Part shown: positions 8,382 to 14,872 of the stretch, piece by piece
Numbering within the stretch: position 1 is the first letter of the stretch
How the letters are laid out: each line of letters opens with the position of its first letter
Source of the DNA: JAZDLC01 sp043802345
Lineage (GTDB): Bacteria; Planctomycetota; B15-G4; JADJEK01
Length of the DNA stretch: 14,872 nt
Direction of reading: 5' to 3'
NCBI GenBank assembly: GCA_043802345.1
Contig: JAZDLC010000412.1
Coordinates: 1-14,872 of the forward strand
Position numbers and translations under genes: made by a program
The notes under the pieces: generated by a model
The model's database searches: none
Seen by the model: the letters and a program-made list of their open reading frames with translations, nothing else
Told to the model about the DNA's origin: nothing

Positions 8382-9089
8382 TCACTTACTCGAGGCCATC
8401 TCCACCACGGACACAGTCCTCGCCATCGGATCACAACCCCGCGTGTCCGAAATTTCGCCTTCGGGGCCCAACGCGGACCCACATTGAATTTCTTCTGAGT
8501 CGCCCCGGGCCAGGCCCTCGAGAGCGGCTCGCACCTGCTCGGTGCACTCGCTTCGTTTCATTCTCCGATCGAAGCGGATCGGCATGCCGAAGCGAACCCC
8601 CACCGGCCCGAAGAGCCTGGGAACCCACCGCCCCTTGGGCCAGACGTGGAAGGTCCCCGCGACATACGCCGGCACTACCTTGACACCGGCCTTCTGCGCC
8701 AGGAGCGCGAATCCGCTCTTCAGCTCGGTCAGGCGGCCGTCCAGCGTCCGCGTGCCCTCGGGGAAAATGCAGCAGAGCTGCCCTGCGGCAAGCTCCTTGG
8801 CGATGGCCCGAAGCGCTTCCCGATCACTCTCGTCGCGCGTGATCGTGACGACCTTCACCTGCCGGATGAACATGCGAAACAGCCAGTGCTCCGTCAGCGT
8901 TCCCCGCGCCACGAACGTGATCCGGCGCTTCGACCCGACCCCCAGCACCAGCGGATCGAGCAACGAGGCGTGGTTGCTGACGATGATCGCCGCCTCGTCC
9001 GCCGGCACATTCTCGGCCCCGACCACCGCGAGACGATGGAACAGCCGCAGCCAGAATCCTCCCACGGTGCGCACCAGTCGGTACATCAT
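8382..9089 (-). CDS. plsC: 1-acyl-sn-glycerol-3-phosphate acyltransferase
   Basis: PlsC adds the second acyl chain to lysophosphatidic acid at the inner face of the cytoplasmic membrane, making phosphatidic acid. The 235-aa protein shows the catalytic NHASLLD block (NHxxxxD, 39-45), the substrate-binding FPEGTRT (109-115) and the block VVPAYVAGT (138-146). Length is normal. The start overlaps the cmk stop: ATG 9089 shares ATGA with it, and a second ATG at 9086 follows at once, so either start gives coupled translation. The last ~35 residues (after ALEGLARGD) go beyond the conserved fold and are low in family signal. The plsC-after-cmk order is common in several phyla. Confidence 0.93.
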   Translation of the reverse strand: MMYRLVRTVGGFWLRLFHRLAVVGAENVPADEAAIIVSNHASLLDPLVLGVGSKRRITFVARGTLTEHWLFRMFIRQVKVVTITRDESDREALRAIAKELAAGQLCCIFPEGTRTLDGRLTELKSGFALLAQKAGVKVVPAYVAGTFHVWPKGRWVPRLFGPVGVRFGMPIRFDRRMKRSECTEQVRAALEGLARGDSEEIQCGSALGPEGEISDTRGCDPMARTVSVVEMASSK

Positions 9090-9775
9090 GCCGGCGCCCT
9101 CACCGAGCGGAGCACTCTTTCCACGACCTGCTCCACGCTCAGGTCGGAGGTGTCGATCACCTGCACTCCATCGCCCACCCGCAGTGGCGCCTCGGCACGA
9201 GCCGAGTCCTTTTCGTCCCGAGCCAGGATCTCCTCCGCCATGGCCTTCATGGCTGCGCCGTGACGCGAAGTCGGCGGCCCGCCGCAGGTTTCCAGAAGGC
9301 GCCTCCCGGCCCGGACCTCGACACTGGCGTCGAGGTAGAAGCGGTGCGCGGCTCCGGGAAAGACCACGGTGCCCATGTCCCGCCCCTCCGCCACAAGTCC
9401 CGGTTCCGCCTTCAGGCCGAACTCCTTCTGCCGGCGGACCATGAACTCCCGGACCGGCCGGAGGGCAGCCACGGCCGACACCCAGCGCGTCACCTCCTCG
9501 CTCCGGATTGCCACGCTCACGTCGCGGCCAGAAAGCATGACAACGCCAGCCGAATCGAGGTTCAGGCCCGCGCTCTCCAGGACCGCGAGAATTTTCGCCT
9601 CCCGGGGCGGATCCAGGCCAAGGCCCGCTTCCAGAGCGGCAAGGGTGGCCACGCGGTACATCGCCCCCGTGTCCAGGAATCGGAACCTGAGTCTCTCCGC
9701 GACTTTACGAGCGACCGTCGTCTTCCCCGACCCGGCCGGACCGTCGATTGTGATGATGAAGTTTTCTGTGGCCAT
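9086..9775 (-). CDS. cmk: cytidylate (CMP) kinase
   Basis: This enzyme phosphorylates CMP and dCMP with ATP in the cytoplasm. The 229-aa protein has Walker A GPAGSGKTT (12-20), DTGAMYR (35-41), EGRDMGTVVFP (130-140; most homologues have EGRDIGTVVFP) and the lid sequence RDEKDSAR (186-193), all standard for Cmk. Length is typical. ATG 9775 is well placed for the N-terminal strand before Walker A, but only a weak GGG stands for a ribosome site. The gene follows lpxH after 45 nt and overlaps plsC by 4 nt, so it is inside the long minus-strand operon. Confidence 0.96.
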   Translation of the reverse strand: MATENFIITIDGPAGSGKTTVARKVAERLRFRFLDTGAMYRVATLAALEAGLGLDPPREAKILAVLESAGLNLDSAGVVMLSGRDVSVAIRSEEVTRWVSAVAALRPVREFMVRRQKEFGLKAEPGLVAEGRDMGTVVFPGAAHRFYLDASVEVRAGRRLLETCGGPPTSRHGAAMKAMAEEILARDEKDSARAEAPLRVGDGVQVIDTSDLSVEQVVERVLRSVRAPA

Positions 9776-9820
9776 GGAAGCCCGGTAGCTTACAGGGATT
9801 CCCTTCTTCCGCGCAACCTC

Positions 9821-10564
9821 TCAGGTGCGGCTCGGATCAGGCCCCGGAAAAAACTCCAGCCGGAGGCCATCGGCGTCAATGCGGCCGAAAACGCCGCCTG
9901 GGTCCCACGCTCCCAGGACATGGACCGGGTACCCGGGAGAGACGAACCCGTACTCCCTGGTTCCGGGCCGATGAACATGCCCGCAAACGAGCGCGTCGAA
10001 TCCCTCCTCGAACCGCCTTACCACCGCTTCATCCGCGATCTCCATTTCCCATGGCGCTTTGGATCTCACCGACTTCCTGGAGGCGGTGCGCAACCTCCCC
10101 GCGATCCAGAGCGACACGGAGAGGGGCATGACGCGAGAGCAGAGGTGCAGCAGGCCGCAGCGCAAGAACCGCTTGGAGCGCTGATAACTCAGATCATGGG
10201 TGCAGAGGGAATCACCATGAAGCAACAGGTATCTCCGGCCGAACAGTTCGACCGCGATTTCCTCCCCGGGAATGACCGCCCCGGTTCTCCTGGCCAGCCC
10301 CGAGCCCATCAGGAAATCCCGGTTGCCGTGAAGGATGGTCAGTTCCACGCCGCTGTCCGACAGCGACCGCAGTTCGTCCAGCGCCGGCGTGAGGCCTGGC
10401 ACGCCCAGGTTGCCAGGCCCGACCCAGAAGTTGAACAGATCGCCCAGGATGTAGAAGCGATCCGAGCCCGCCGCGACCTCGCGGCAGAAGCGCACGAAGG
10501 TCCGGATCCCCTCGGGCCTCGAAGGAGAGAGATGGAAGTCGGATGCCAGGACGATCTGCTTCAA
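9821..10564 (-). CDS. lpxH: UDP-2,3-diacylglucosamine diphosphatase (lipid A synthesis)
   Basis: LpxH cleaves UDP-2,3-diacylglucosamine to lipid X and UMP at the cytoplasmic face of the inner membrane, the fourth step of the Raetz pathway. The 247-aa protein has all metal ligands of the calcineurin-like fold in the LpxH spacing: D9/H11 (SDFHL), D42 (GDLFNFW), N81 (GNRDFLMG), H116 (HGDSLCTHD) and H196/H198 (GHVHRP). The start must be TTG at 10564 because the SDFHL motif begins at residue 8; CTGAGGAC just upstream is a close Shine-Dalgarno overlapping the regulator's stop. The gap to the regulator is 5 nt, so coupling is likely. Its presence shows an LPS-bearing outer membrane. It is the only lipid A gene in the window. 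Confidence 0.93.
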   Translation of the reverse strand: MKQIVLASDFHLSPSRPEGIRTFVRFCREVAAGSDRFYILGDLFNFWVGPGNLGVPGLTPALDELRSLSDSGVELTILHGNRDFLMGSGLARRTGAVIPGEEIAVELFGRRYLLLHGDSLCTHDLSYQRSKRFLRCGLLHLCSRVMPLSVSLWIAGRLRTASRKSVRSKAPWEMEIADEAVVRRFEEGFDALVCGHVHRPGTREYGFVSPGYPVHVLGAWDPGGVFGRIDADGLRLEFFPGPDPSRT

Positions 10565-10569
10565 AGTCC

Positions 10570-11976
10570 TCAGTCGCCGCTGTTGATCCCGTATTCCTTC
10601 ATCTTCTCCCAGAGGTTCTTGCGGCTGATCCCCAGTAGCGACGCGGCCTGCGCCTTGTGGTTGTTGGTGGTCTTCAGAACTCGCAGAATATGCTCCCGCT
10701 CCGCGCAGTGGACGACGTCCTTCAGGGCGCTGATTCCGGAAATGTCCGCGGCGTTCTTGAACCTCGGCGACGGCAGGAGCATGTGGTCATGGCGCAGCCG
10801 GGTCTGGTCGCCGGCCATGGCGATCGCCCGCTCCACCGAATTCTCCAGCTCCCGGACGTTGCCAGGCCACGGATAGAGACAGAGCGCGCTCATCAGCTCG
10901 GGGGAGATCTCGTACTCCTTGCCGGAGGAGAACCTGCGCACGAAGTGCCGGACCAGAAGCGGAATATCCTCGACCCGGTCCTTGAGCGGCGGGAGCCGCA
11001 GCGGCACGACATTCAGGCGATAGAAGAGATCCTCGCGAAACTCCCGCTGCTCCATCAGCGCCTGAAGGTTCTTCTTGGTTGCGGTCACCACACGGATATC
11101 CACCGGCACCGGCTTCTCTCCCCCGACCCGCTCGATGACTCGCTCCTGGAGGGCGCGGAGCAACTTGACCTGCACCGACATTCCCAAGTCATCCACGTCG
11201 TCCAGGAAGAGCGTCCCACCATTGGCCATCTCGAAGCGCCCCTTCCGCTCCTTGCGGGCGTCGGTGAAGGCTCCCCGCTCGTGCCCGAACAGTTCCGCCT
11301 CCAGCAACGACTCGGGAAGGGCGGCGCAGGAGAGGGCCACGAACGGCCCTTCCCTTCGGTGTGAATTGCGGTGAATCGCCCGGGCGATCACTTCCTTCCC
11401 CGTGCCGCTCTCCCCCTCGATCAGAATCGAGGCGTCACTCTGGGCCACGGTGCGCACTACGTCGAGCACCTTGACCATGGCCGGCGAACGGCCGATCACA
11501 TTCTCGAACCCCTCGAACCTACCGAGGTCCGCGTGGAGGGAACGATTCTGATCCTCCAGGTGCTTGACCTTGGCGAGCCGCTTGACGAGCAGCAGGATCT
11601 CGTCATTCATGAACGGCTTCAGGACGTAGTGGAACGCCCCCATGCGCATGGCGTCCACGGCCGACTCCACGGTGCCAAAGGCCGTGATCAGGATCACCTC
11701 GGTCGCAGGACAGCGTTCCCGGGCCGTCCGCAGGACTTCCAGCCCATCCGCGCCCGGCATGCGCAAGTCGGAAATGACCACGTCGAAGCGATCGGCGGCG
11801 AGCGCCTCGAGCGCCGCAGCTCCGTTGTCCAGGGAGGTGACCACATGCCCCACTTCAGCCAGGTCGTCCGAGAGCGTGACCCGGATCGATTCCTCATCAT
11901 CCACGAGCAGAACCCGCAGCGGCACGTCGGGCAGTCGGGGGTCCTCGTGTTTGCTCGCCCTGCTCGATGCGCTCAT
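10570..11976 (-). CDS. NtrC-family sigma-54-dependent response regulator
   Basis: The 468-aa protein has three domains. The receiver domain (20-135) has the acidic pair D26-D27, phospho-acceptor D70 (VISDLRMPG), T98 and K120. The AAA+ domain (160-390) has Walker A GESGTGKE (188-195), the sigma-54 contact loop GAFTDA (235-240; NtrC has GAFTGA), Walker B LFLDD (256-260; usual LFLDE) and REDLFYRL. A Fis-type helix-turn-helix lies at 427-463. It should activate sigma-54 promoters after phosphorylation by an unseen histidine kinase; no kinase gene is adjacent. ATG 11976 is preferred, since an in-frame TTG at 11988 adds only four residues. It heads the lpxH-cmk-plsC-rpsA run, an unusual position, and is divergent from gmhA. 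I saw no clear -24/-12 promoter in the gap. The two motif substitutions are discussed as a finding. Confidence 0.93.
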   Translation of the reverse strand: MSASSRASKHEDPRLPDVPLRVLLVDDEESIRVTLSDDLAEVGHVVTSLDNGAAALEALAADRFDVVISDLRMPGADGLEVLRTARERCPATEVILITAFGTVESAVDAMRMGAFHYVLKPFMNDEILLLVKRLAKVKHLEDQNRSLHADLGRFEGFENVIGRSPAMVKVLDVVRTVAQSDASILIEGESGTGKEVIARAIHRNSHRREGPFVALSCAALPESLLEAELFGHERGAFTDARKERKGRFEMANGGTLFLDDVDDLGMSVQVKLLRALQERVIERVGGEKPVPVDIRVVTATKKNLQALMEQREFREDLFYRLNVVPLRLPPLKDRVEDIPLLVRHFVRRFSSGKEYEISPELMSALCLYPWPGNVRELENSVERAIAMAGDQTRLRHDHMLLPSPRFKNAADISGISALKDVVHCAEREHILRVLKTTNNHKAQAASLLGISRKNLWEKMKEYGINSGD

Positions 11977-12041
11977 TCGCCCCGCCAACGCTCCGGTTGC
12001 CGCGTCTCCCGCGGAATTCTATGCTCTCGGATCACCGGCTG

Positions 12042-12069
12042 ATTATTGGGTTCATCCTTCAGGATTCAA
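12042..12069 (-). promoter_or_regulatory. possible sigma-70 promoter of the regulator-lpxH-cmk-plsC-rpsA operon
   Basis: On the minus strand TTGAAT (12069-12064) and AATAAT (12047-12042) are 16 nt apart; the -10 matches consensus at five of six positions. The start would be near 12035, about 58 nt before the regulator's ATG. It lies in the 112-nt divergent gap shared with gmhA, where A/T content rises. I could not make out an equally good plus-strand promoter. Confidence 0.5.
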
Positions 12070-12088
12070 AAGAGAATCGGAAATCGAT

Positions 12089-12694
12089 ATGGACACGAAA
12101 CAGCAGAGTAACGCCGAAATGGCGGCAGTGCGGCAGATCTTCGCCCAGCACGTCTCGCTGGCAGAGGCATCGGCGGCCGTGCTGGCCGGCGCGATTGTAC
12201 GGGCCGCCGGGATGGTCACGGAGGCGTACCGCAACGAAGGGAAGGTGCTGTTGTTCGGCAACGGGGGTTCCTTCTCCGACGCCCTGCACATCGAAGGCGA
12301 GCTGACCAACCGGTTCCGGCGGGATCGCGCCGGCCTGCCCGCCATCTGCCTGGGCGCCGGTCAGGCCACTCTGACGGCGACCGCCAATGACTACTCGTAC
12401 ACCGAACTCTTCGCGCGGTTGGTCCAGGCTCTCGGAAGGCGGGGCGACGTGGCGATCGGCCTGACCACCAGCGGCCAGTCACAGAACGTCATTCTGGCCC
12501 TGGCCGCGGCCCGGGAGCGGGGCCTCCGGACGATCGCGATGACCGGCAAGGGAGGCGGACTCGCGGCCGCCCATGCCGACGTCCTGATCGCCGTGCCGAG
12601 CGTGGACACGGCGCGGGTCCAGGAGATACACATCCTGGCCGGCCACATCATCTGCCAGCAGGTGGAAGACAGTCTGTTTCCGGAGCCTCTGTAG
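12089..12694 (+). CDS. gmhA: phosphoheptose (sedoheptulose 7-phosphate) isomerase
   Basis: GmhA turns sedoheptulose 7-phosphate into D-glycero-D-manno-heptose 7-phosphate, the first step to ADP-heptose for LPS core or glycoprotein. The 201-aa SIS-domain protein has the sugar-phosphate loops GNGGS (57-61) and TTSGQS (126-131), and the catalytic pair E71 (HIEGEL) and H181 (VQEIHI), which match E65 and H180 of E. coli GmhA. Length is typical. ATG 12089 is chosen because it gives the normal N-terminal helix. The frame is open further upstream but that part overlaps the divergent regulator. The ribosome site is weak. Its TAG is directly followed by the gmhB start. DiaA-type SIS proteins are close relatives, but the gmhB neighbour supports GmhA. 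Confidence 0.92.
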   Translation: MDTKQQSNAEMAAVRQIFAQHVSLAEASAAVLAGAIVRAAGMVTEAYRNEGKVLLFGNGGSFSDALHIEGELTNRFRRDRAGLPAICLGAGQATLTATANDYSYTELFARLVQALGRRGDVAIGLTTSGQSQNVILALAAARERGLRTIAMTGKGGGLAAAHADVLIAVPSVDTARVQEIHILAGHIICQQVEDSLFPEPL

Positions 12695-13261
12695 TTGAAC
12701 AGGCCCGCGGCATTCCTCGATCGGGACGGCACGCTCCTCGTCGAGCGGGAGGGCTGGCTGACCCGTCCCGAACAGGTCCGGTTGCTCCCGGGCGCGGGCG
12801 GCGCGATCAGACGGCTGAACGCCGCGGGCGTGGCAGTGGTGATCCTCACCAACCAGTCAGCGGTCGCGCGGGGTCATCTGAGCGAGAAGAGGCTCGGCCA
12901 GATTCATCGGGAAATGGAGCGCCGCCTGCAACGGCATGGCGCCCGCATCGATGCGGTCTACTACTGCCCGCATCACCCCACCCTGGGCCGGGGACCGTAT
13001 CGCAAGCGTTGCACCTGCCGGAAGCCGGGCAAGGGGATGCTGCAGCAGGCCGCGCGAGATCTCGATCTGACGTTCCGGGGCTCGTTCGTGATTGGTGACG
13101 ACCTGCGGGATCTGGAACTCACGCGGAACTCGACGCTGCGGCCGGTGCTGGTGTTGACGGGCAAGGGGCGACAGGTGCAAGAGGAGGCGGTCGAGAGGTT
13201 CGGGGGGCGGTTGCTGGTGGCGCGGGATCTGGCGGGTGCGGTGGAGGTTCTGCTCGGGTGA
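12695..13261 (+). CDS. gmhB: D-glycero-D-manno-heptose 1,7-bisphosphate 7-phosphatase
   Basis: GmhB removes the 7-phosphate from heptose 1,7-bisphosphate, the third step to ADP-heptose. The 188-aa HAD-family protein shows the nucleophile motif FLDRDGT (D9, D11), TNQS (52-55), the zinc-binding set C91-P-H93 and C106-T-C108 followed by RKP, and the acidic GDDLRD (134-139). Length is right. The only sensible start is TTG at 12695, immediately after the gmhA stop (TAG TTG), with GGAG ~10 nt upstream inside gmhA, so translation is probably coupled. HldE (kinase/adenylyltransferase) and HldD are not in the window. Confidence 0.93.
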   Translation: MNRPAAFLDRDGTLLVEREGWLTRPEQVRLLPGAGGAIRRLNAAGVAVVILTNQSAVARGHLSEKRLGQIHREMERRLQRHGARIDAVYYCPHHPTLGRGPYRKRCTCRKPGKGMLQQAARDLDLTFRGSFVIGDDLRDLELTRNSTLRPVLVLTGKGRQVQEEAVERFGGRLLVARDLAGAVEVLLG

Positions 13262-13287
13262 GGGAGTGAGGCTACGGGGAGGCGTTG

Positions 13288-13360
13288 TCGTACTCGTACT
13301 CGAATCGTGAGCTGCCAGGTTGGAGCGGACCAACGGAACCCGGTTCGAGTACGAGTACGA
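13288..13360. repeat. 17-bp perfect inverted repeat built from TACTCG/CGAGTA units
   Basis: TCGTACTCGTACTCGAA (13288-13304) and its exact complement (13344-13360) are 39 nt apart. Each arm is made of GTACTC-type hexamer steps. There is no T-run, so it is not a standard terminator, though it may shield the gmhB transcript end. Confidence 0.85.
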
Positions 13361-13376
13361 AACGCGGTGCCCGGAG

Positions 13377-13472
13377 TCACTCGCCTTGCAGGTTCTGCAG
13401 CAGTCCTTCCGCCTCCACCGTTGTCGGGTGCTCCGCGCCGAGTTCCTTGTGAAGCACGCGAAAGGGACCCTT
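13377..13472 (-). pseudogene. C-terminal relic of a TPR (kinesin-light-chain-like) protein
   Basis: A 31-codon minus-strand frame reads VLHKELGAEHPTTVEAEGLL then QNLQGE and a TGA stop. 'LG.EHP.T....LLQ.L.G' is the hallmark of TPR_12 repeats found in long kinesin-light-chain/NPHP3-like bacterial TPR proteins. There is no start codon and no ribosome site. The frame upstream runs straight into a repeat copy (13473-13488) and a stop at about 13503. It is thus a fragment left by deletion or carried in with the repeats, not a working gene. Confidence 0.6.
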
Positions 13473-13488
13473 CGTACGAGTACGAGAA
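13473..13488. repeat. third copy of the CGAGTACGAG repeat unit
   Basis: CGTACGAGTACGAGAA matches the right arm of the inverted repeat at 13344-13360 in the same orientation, 113 nt further on. It marks the exact upstream edge of the TPR relic. Confidence 0.75.
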
Positions 13489-13503
13489 TACCTCCCCCTG
13501 CGC

Positions 13504-14532
13504 CTACGGCAGGTACCGCATCAACCTCGGACCCAGGAGCTTCACCATCCAGAGCGGCATCCGGCGCCACGCCTTCAGGATCAGCTCGTACTTCGGATTC
13601 GACGGATTGACCGTCGGGATCTGGCGCCCGCCGCGCAGGTAGAACTGGTAGGCGAGCGGGGTCGGTTCGAATCCCATGTTCTGCTTGAACCTCGCCGCCC
13701 CTGTCCCGCCACGGCTGCGGCCGAAATCGTATCGCTTCAGGCCGAGTCTCACGCCGGTCCGCATCAGGTTCCAGTACAGGAAGTTCATCGATCCCAGCCG
13801 CTCGAGAGCCGGCTCGGATCCGGAGTAGTACGGCATCAGCGTGTCGCCGAACACGAACGAGAGCACTGCCGCCACCACGCGCCCCTCGGAGCGGACACCA
13901 TGGACGAGGGCCTGGTCGCCGTACGACTCGAGAATCCGCTCGAACCAGGAAAGGGAGAAGACCGGCGAACCGAGGCTGCGCTTGTTGCGCACGAACAGTT
14001 CGTAGAAATCGCGGATGAGGTGGGGCCCCTCCAGGAACTCCATCCCGTAGCGGTCGCGTGCGTGCCGGGCGGTCGCCCGGGACTTGCGAGGAATCATCGC
14101 CAGGCATTCCTCTTCGTCCGCCGGCAGGTCGCGCAGGAAGGTCACATACAGTTCGGACTGAGGCAGGCCCTCGGCGGACGGCAGGATCTGGCGCAGTTCC
14201 AGATACCCGGCGTCCAGGCGGTCCACCTCATCCCGCGCGGCTTGCGCCAGGAGCCCCGCCGTATCCGCGTCTTCCGCCAGAATGCCGCCGTAGACTCCGT
14301 AAGGGACCGAAATCAGCGCCTTCCCCAGGAGCGGCGAACTCACCAGGAAGAGCGGCAGCACCCCTCGAATCCGCCCGTCATCCTCCGCCACCAGGTGGCG
14401 CGGCGAGTGACCATGAAAACTCCTGACCATCTCGAGCCAGGCCGAGAGATGAAAGGGACTGCCATGCGGGTGCTGAAGGACGAAGCGATCGCACGCCTCG
14501 CGATCCGCCGCGGCATACGCTCGCACCCTCAC
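13504..14532 (-). CDS. FemAB-family acyltransferase, XrtA/PEP-CTERM-associated type
   Basis: This 342-aa protein has the double GNAT fold of FemAB/FemX-like enzymes. In the known family such proteins attach amino acids to cell-wall or glycan acceptors. Telling segments are PRKSRATARHARDRYGMEF (about 148-166), the second GNAT core GVRSEGRVVAAVLSFVFGDT (about 213-232), YYSGSEPALERLGSMNFLYW (about 235-254), and YDFGRSRGGTGAARFKQNMG (about 269-288). These resemble the FemAB-related proteins found beside exosortase (XrtA) and exopolysaccharide clusters; I recognise the pattern but cannot run the family model. The GTG at 14532 overlaps the upstream stop (GTGA) and has GAGGG ~10 nt before it; a second GTG follows two codons later. 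Cytoplasmic, no signal peptide. A general peptidoglycan-branching FemAB is the alternative. Confidence 0.8.
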   Translation of the reverse strand: MRVRAYAAADREACDRFVLQHPHGSPFHLSAWLEMVRSFHGHSPRHLVAEDDGRIRGVLPLFLVSSPLLGKALISVPYGVYGGILAEDADTAGLLAQAARDEVDRLDAGYLELRQILPSAEGLPQSELYVTFLRDLPADEEECLAMIPRKSRATARHARDRYGMEFLEGPHLIRDFYELFVRNKRSLGSPVFSLSWFERILESYGDQALVHGVRSEGRVVAAVLSFVFGDTLMPYYSGSEPALERLGSMNFLYWNLMRTGVRLGLKRYDFGRSRGGTGAARFKQNMGFEPTPLAYQFYLRGGRQIPTVNPSNPKYELILKAWRRMPLWMVKLLGPRLMRYLP

Positions 14533-14872
14533 GAGGAGCCGCCCTCGCCGACCCGGTAGACCGTCAGCACGTTGCGGTGATAGTCGAGCCGGCGAACCCC
14601 TTCCCGGTGCGCCACGACCGCCCGGCTGCGCAGGAAGCGGTCGAGCGCGCGGGCGTCGTCTCCTTGATCCGCGAGCCGCTCGAAGACATTCTCCGGGATC
14701 ACGAAGTGCGCGCGCCGGTCGAACCGCCCCAAGGTTTCCAGTTGCTCCGCAGGGGGAGGCGACTCACCAAAGGGCTCCGGGAACGGCGGGTCGCCCTCTC
14801 CCGGAGGAAGCCAGCGGTCGTAGCCGTAGAGATAGTAGCCGAGCAGCGAATGCCCCTCGGAGTACAGGGCCT
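14529..14872 (-). CDS. C-terminal 113 residues of an unidentified protein (cut by window edge)
   Basis: The frame stays open from the right edge to a TGA at 14529, so this is the end of a longer gene, not a small ORF starting at 14732 (that codon is a TTG). Visible parts are LYSEGHSLLGYYLYGYDRWL, a Pro-rich linker (PPGEGDPPFPEPFGESPPP), and a final compact part (RRAHFVIPENVFERLADQ ... NVLTVYRVGEGG). The last part could be the soluble C-terminal lobe of a GT39/ArnT-like membrane glycosyltransferase, but this is a weak guess from layout. It overlaps the FemAB gene by 4 nt, so the two are co-translated and probably belong to one surface-glycan unit. Confidence 0.7.
   Translation of the reverse strand, partial: ALYSEGHSLLGYYLYGYDRWLPPGEGDPPFPEPFGESPPPAEQLETLGRFDRRAHFVIPENVFERLADQGDDARALDRFLRSRAVVAHREGVRRLDYHRNVLTVYRVGEGGSS

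Noticed and set aside
9260..10876. 538-codon open frame on the plus strand
   Set aside because: Runs antisense through cmk, lpxH and the regulator, which all have strong family motifs.
11272..11281. regulator inactive because of GAFTDA
   Set aside because: GAFTDA is found in other members of the family, so by itself it does not show loss of function.
13288..13488. possible CRISPR array from the TACGAG repeats
   Set aside because: Only three short copies, two of them inverted to each other, uneven spacing, no cas genes.
12857..14107. 416-codon open frame on the minus strand
   Set aside because: Overlaps gmhB (antisense) and FemAB (other frame); both have clear motifs, and this translation does not.

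Overview
The window reads as a GC-rich chromosome segment from a Gram-negative, outer-membrane-bearing bacterium. Lipid A (lpxH) and heptose (gmhA, gmhB) genes show the outer membrane. The mix of a GldA/GldF-like ABC-2 exporter, an XrtA/PEP-CTERM-type FemAB protein, conserved secreted proteins of unknown function and short palindromic repeats suggests an uncultured environmental lineage (an Eisenbacteria-like or other FCB/PVC-adjacent candidate phylum is my guess). There is no taxonomic marker strong enough to settle this.

Layout, left to right. (1) 1-1379, minus strand: an ABC-2 exporter, with the ATPase followed by its permease, which is cut by the window edge. (2) 1380-2777: a small regulatory region around one gene, a degenerate GGDEF protein. 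The active site is lost but the RxxD inhibitory-site motif is kept. On one side is a plus-strand intrinsic terminator preceded by a foldable non-coding stretch. On the other is a minus-strand intrinsic terminator with no gene in front of it. (3) 2778-3746, plus strand: a lone GspF/PilC-fold membrane protein, followed by a REP/MITE-like palindrome. (4) 11976 down to 3948, minus strand: a probable long transcription unit of an NtrC-type sigma-54 activator, lpxH, cmk, plsC, rpsA and two exported proteins of unknown function. Most junctions are tight or overlapping. (5) 12089-13261, plus strand, divergent: gmhA-gmhB for ADP-heptose synthesis. (6) 13262-13503: a non-coding patch with repeated TACGAG units and a relic of a TPR protein. 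(7) 13504-14872, minus strand: a FemAB-like acyltransferase and, upstream, the C-terminal end of an unidentified protein.

Functionally the window is mostly about the cell envelope: lipid A (lpxH), phospholipid (plsC), LPS core heptose (gmhAB), exopolysaccharide-associated FemAB, two exported proteins and an exporter. The essential cmk-rpsA pair sits inside the same unit. The most interesting points are the predicted c-di-GMP receptor with two orphan terminators around it, the NtrC-type regulator with substituted ATPase and sigma-54 contact motifs at the head of an envelope/translation operon, and the repeat-bounded TPR relic. I did not find a clear multi-gene defence or mobile system.
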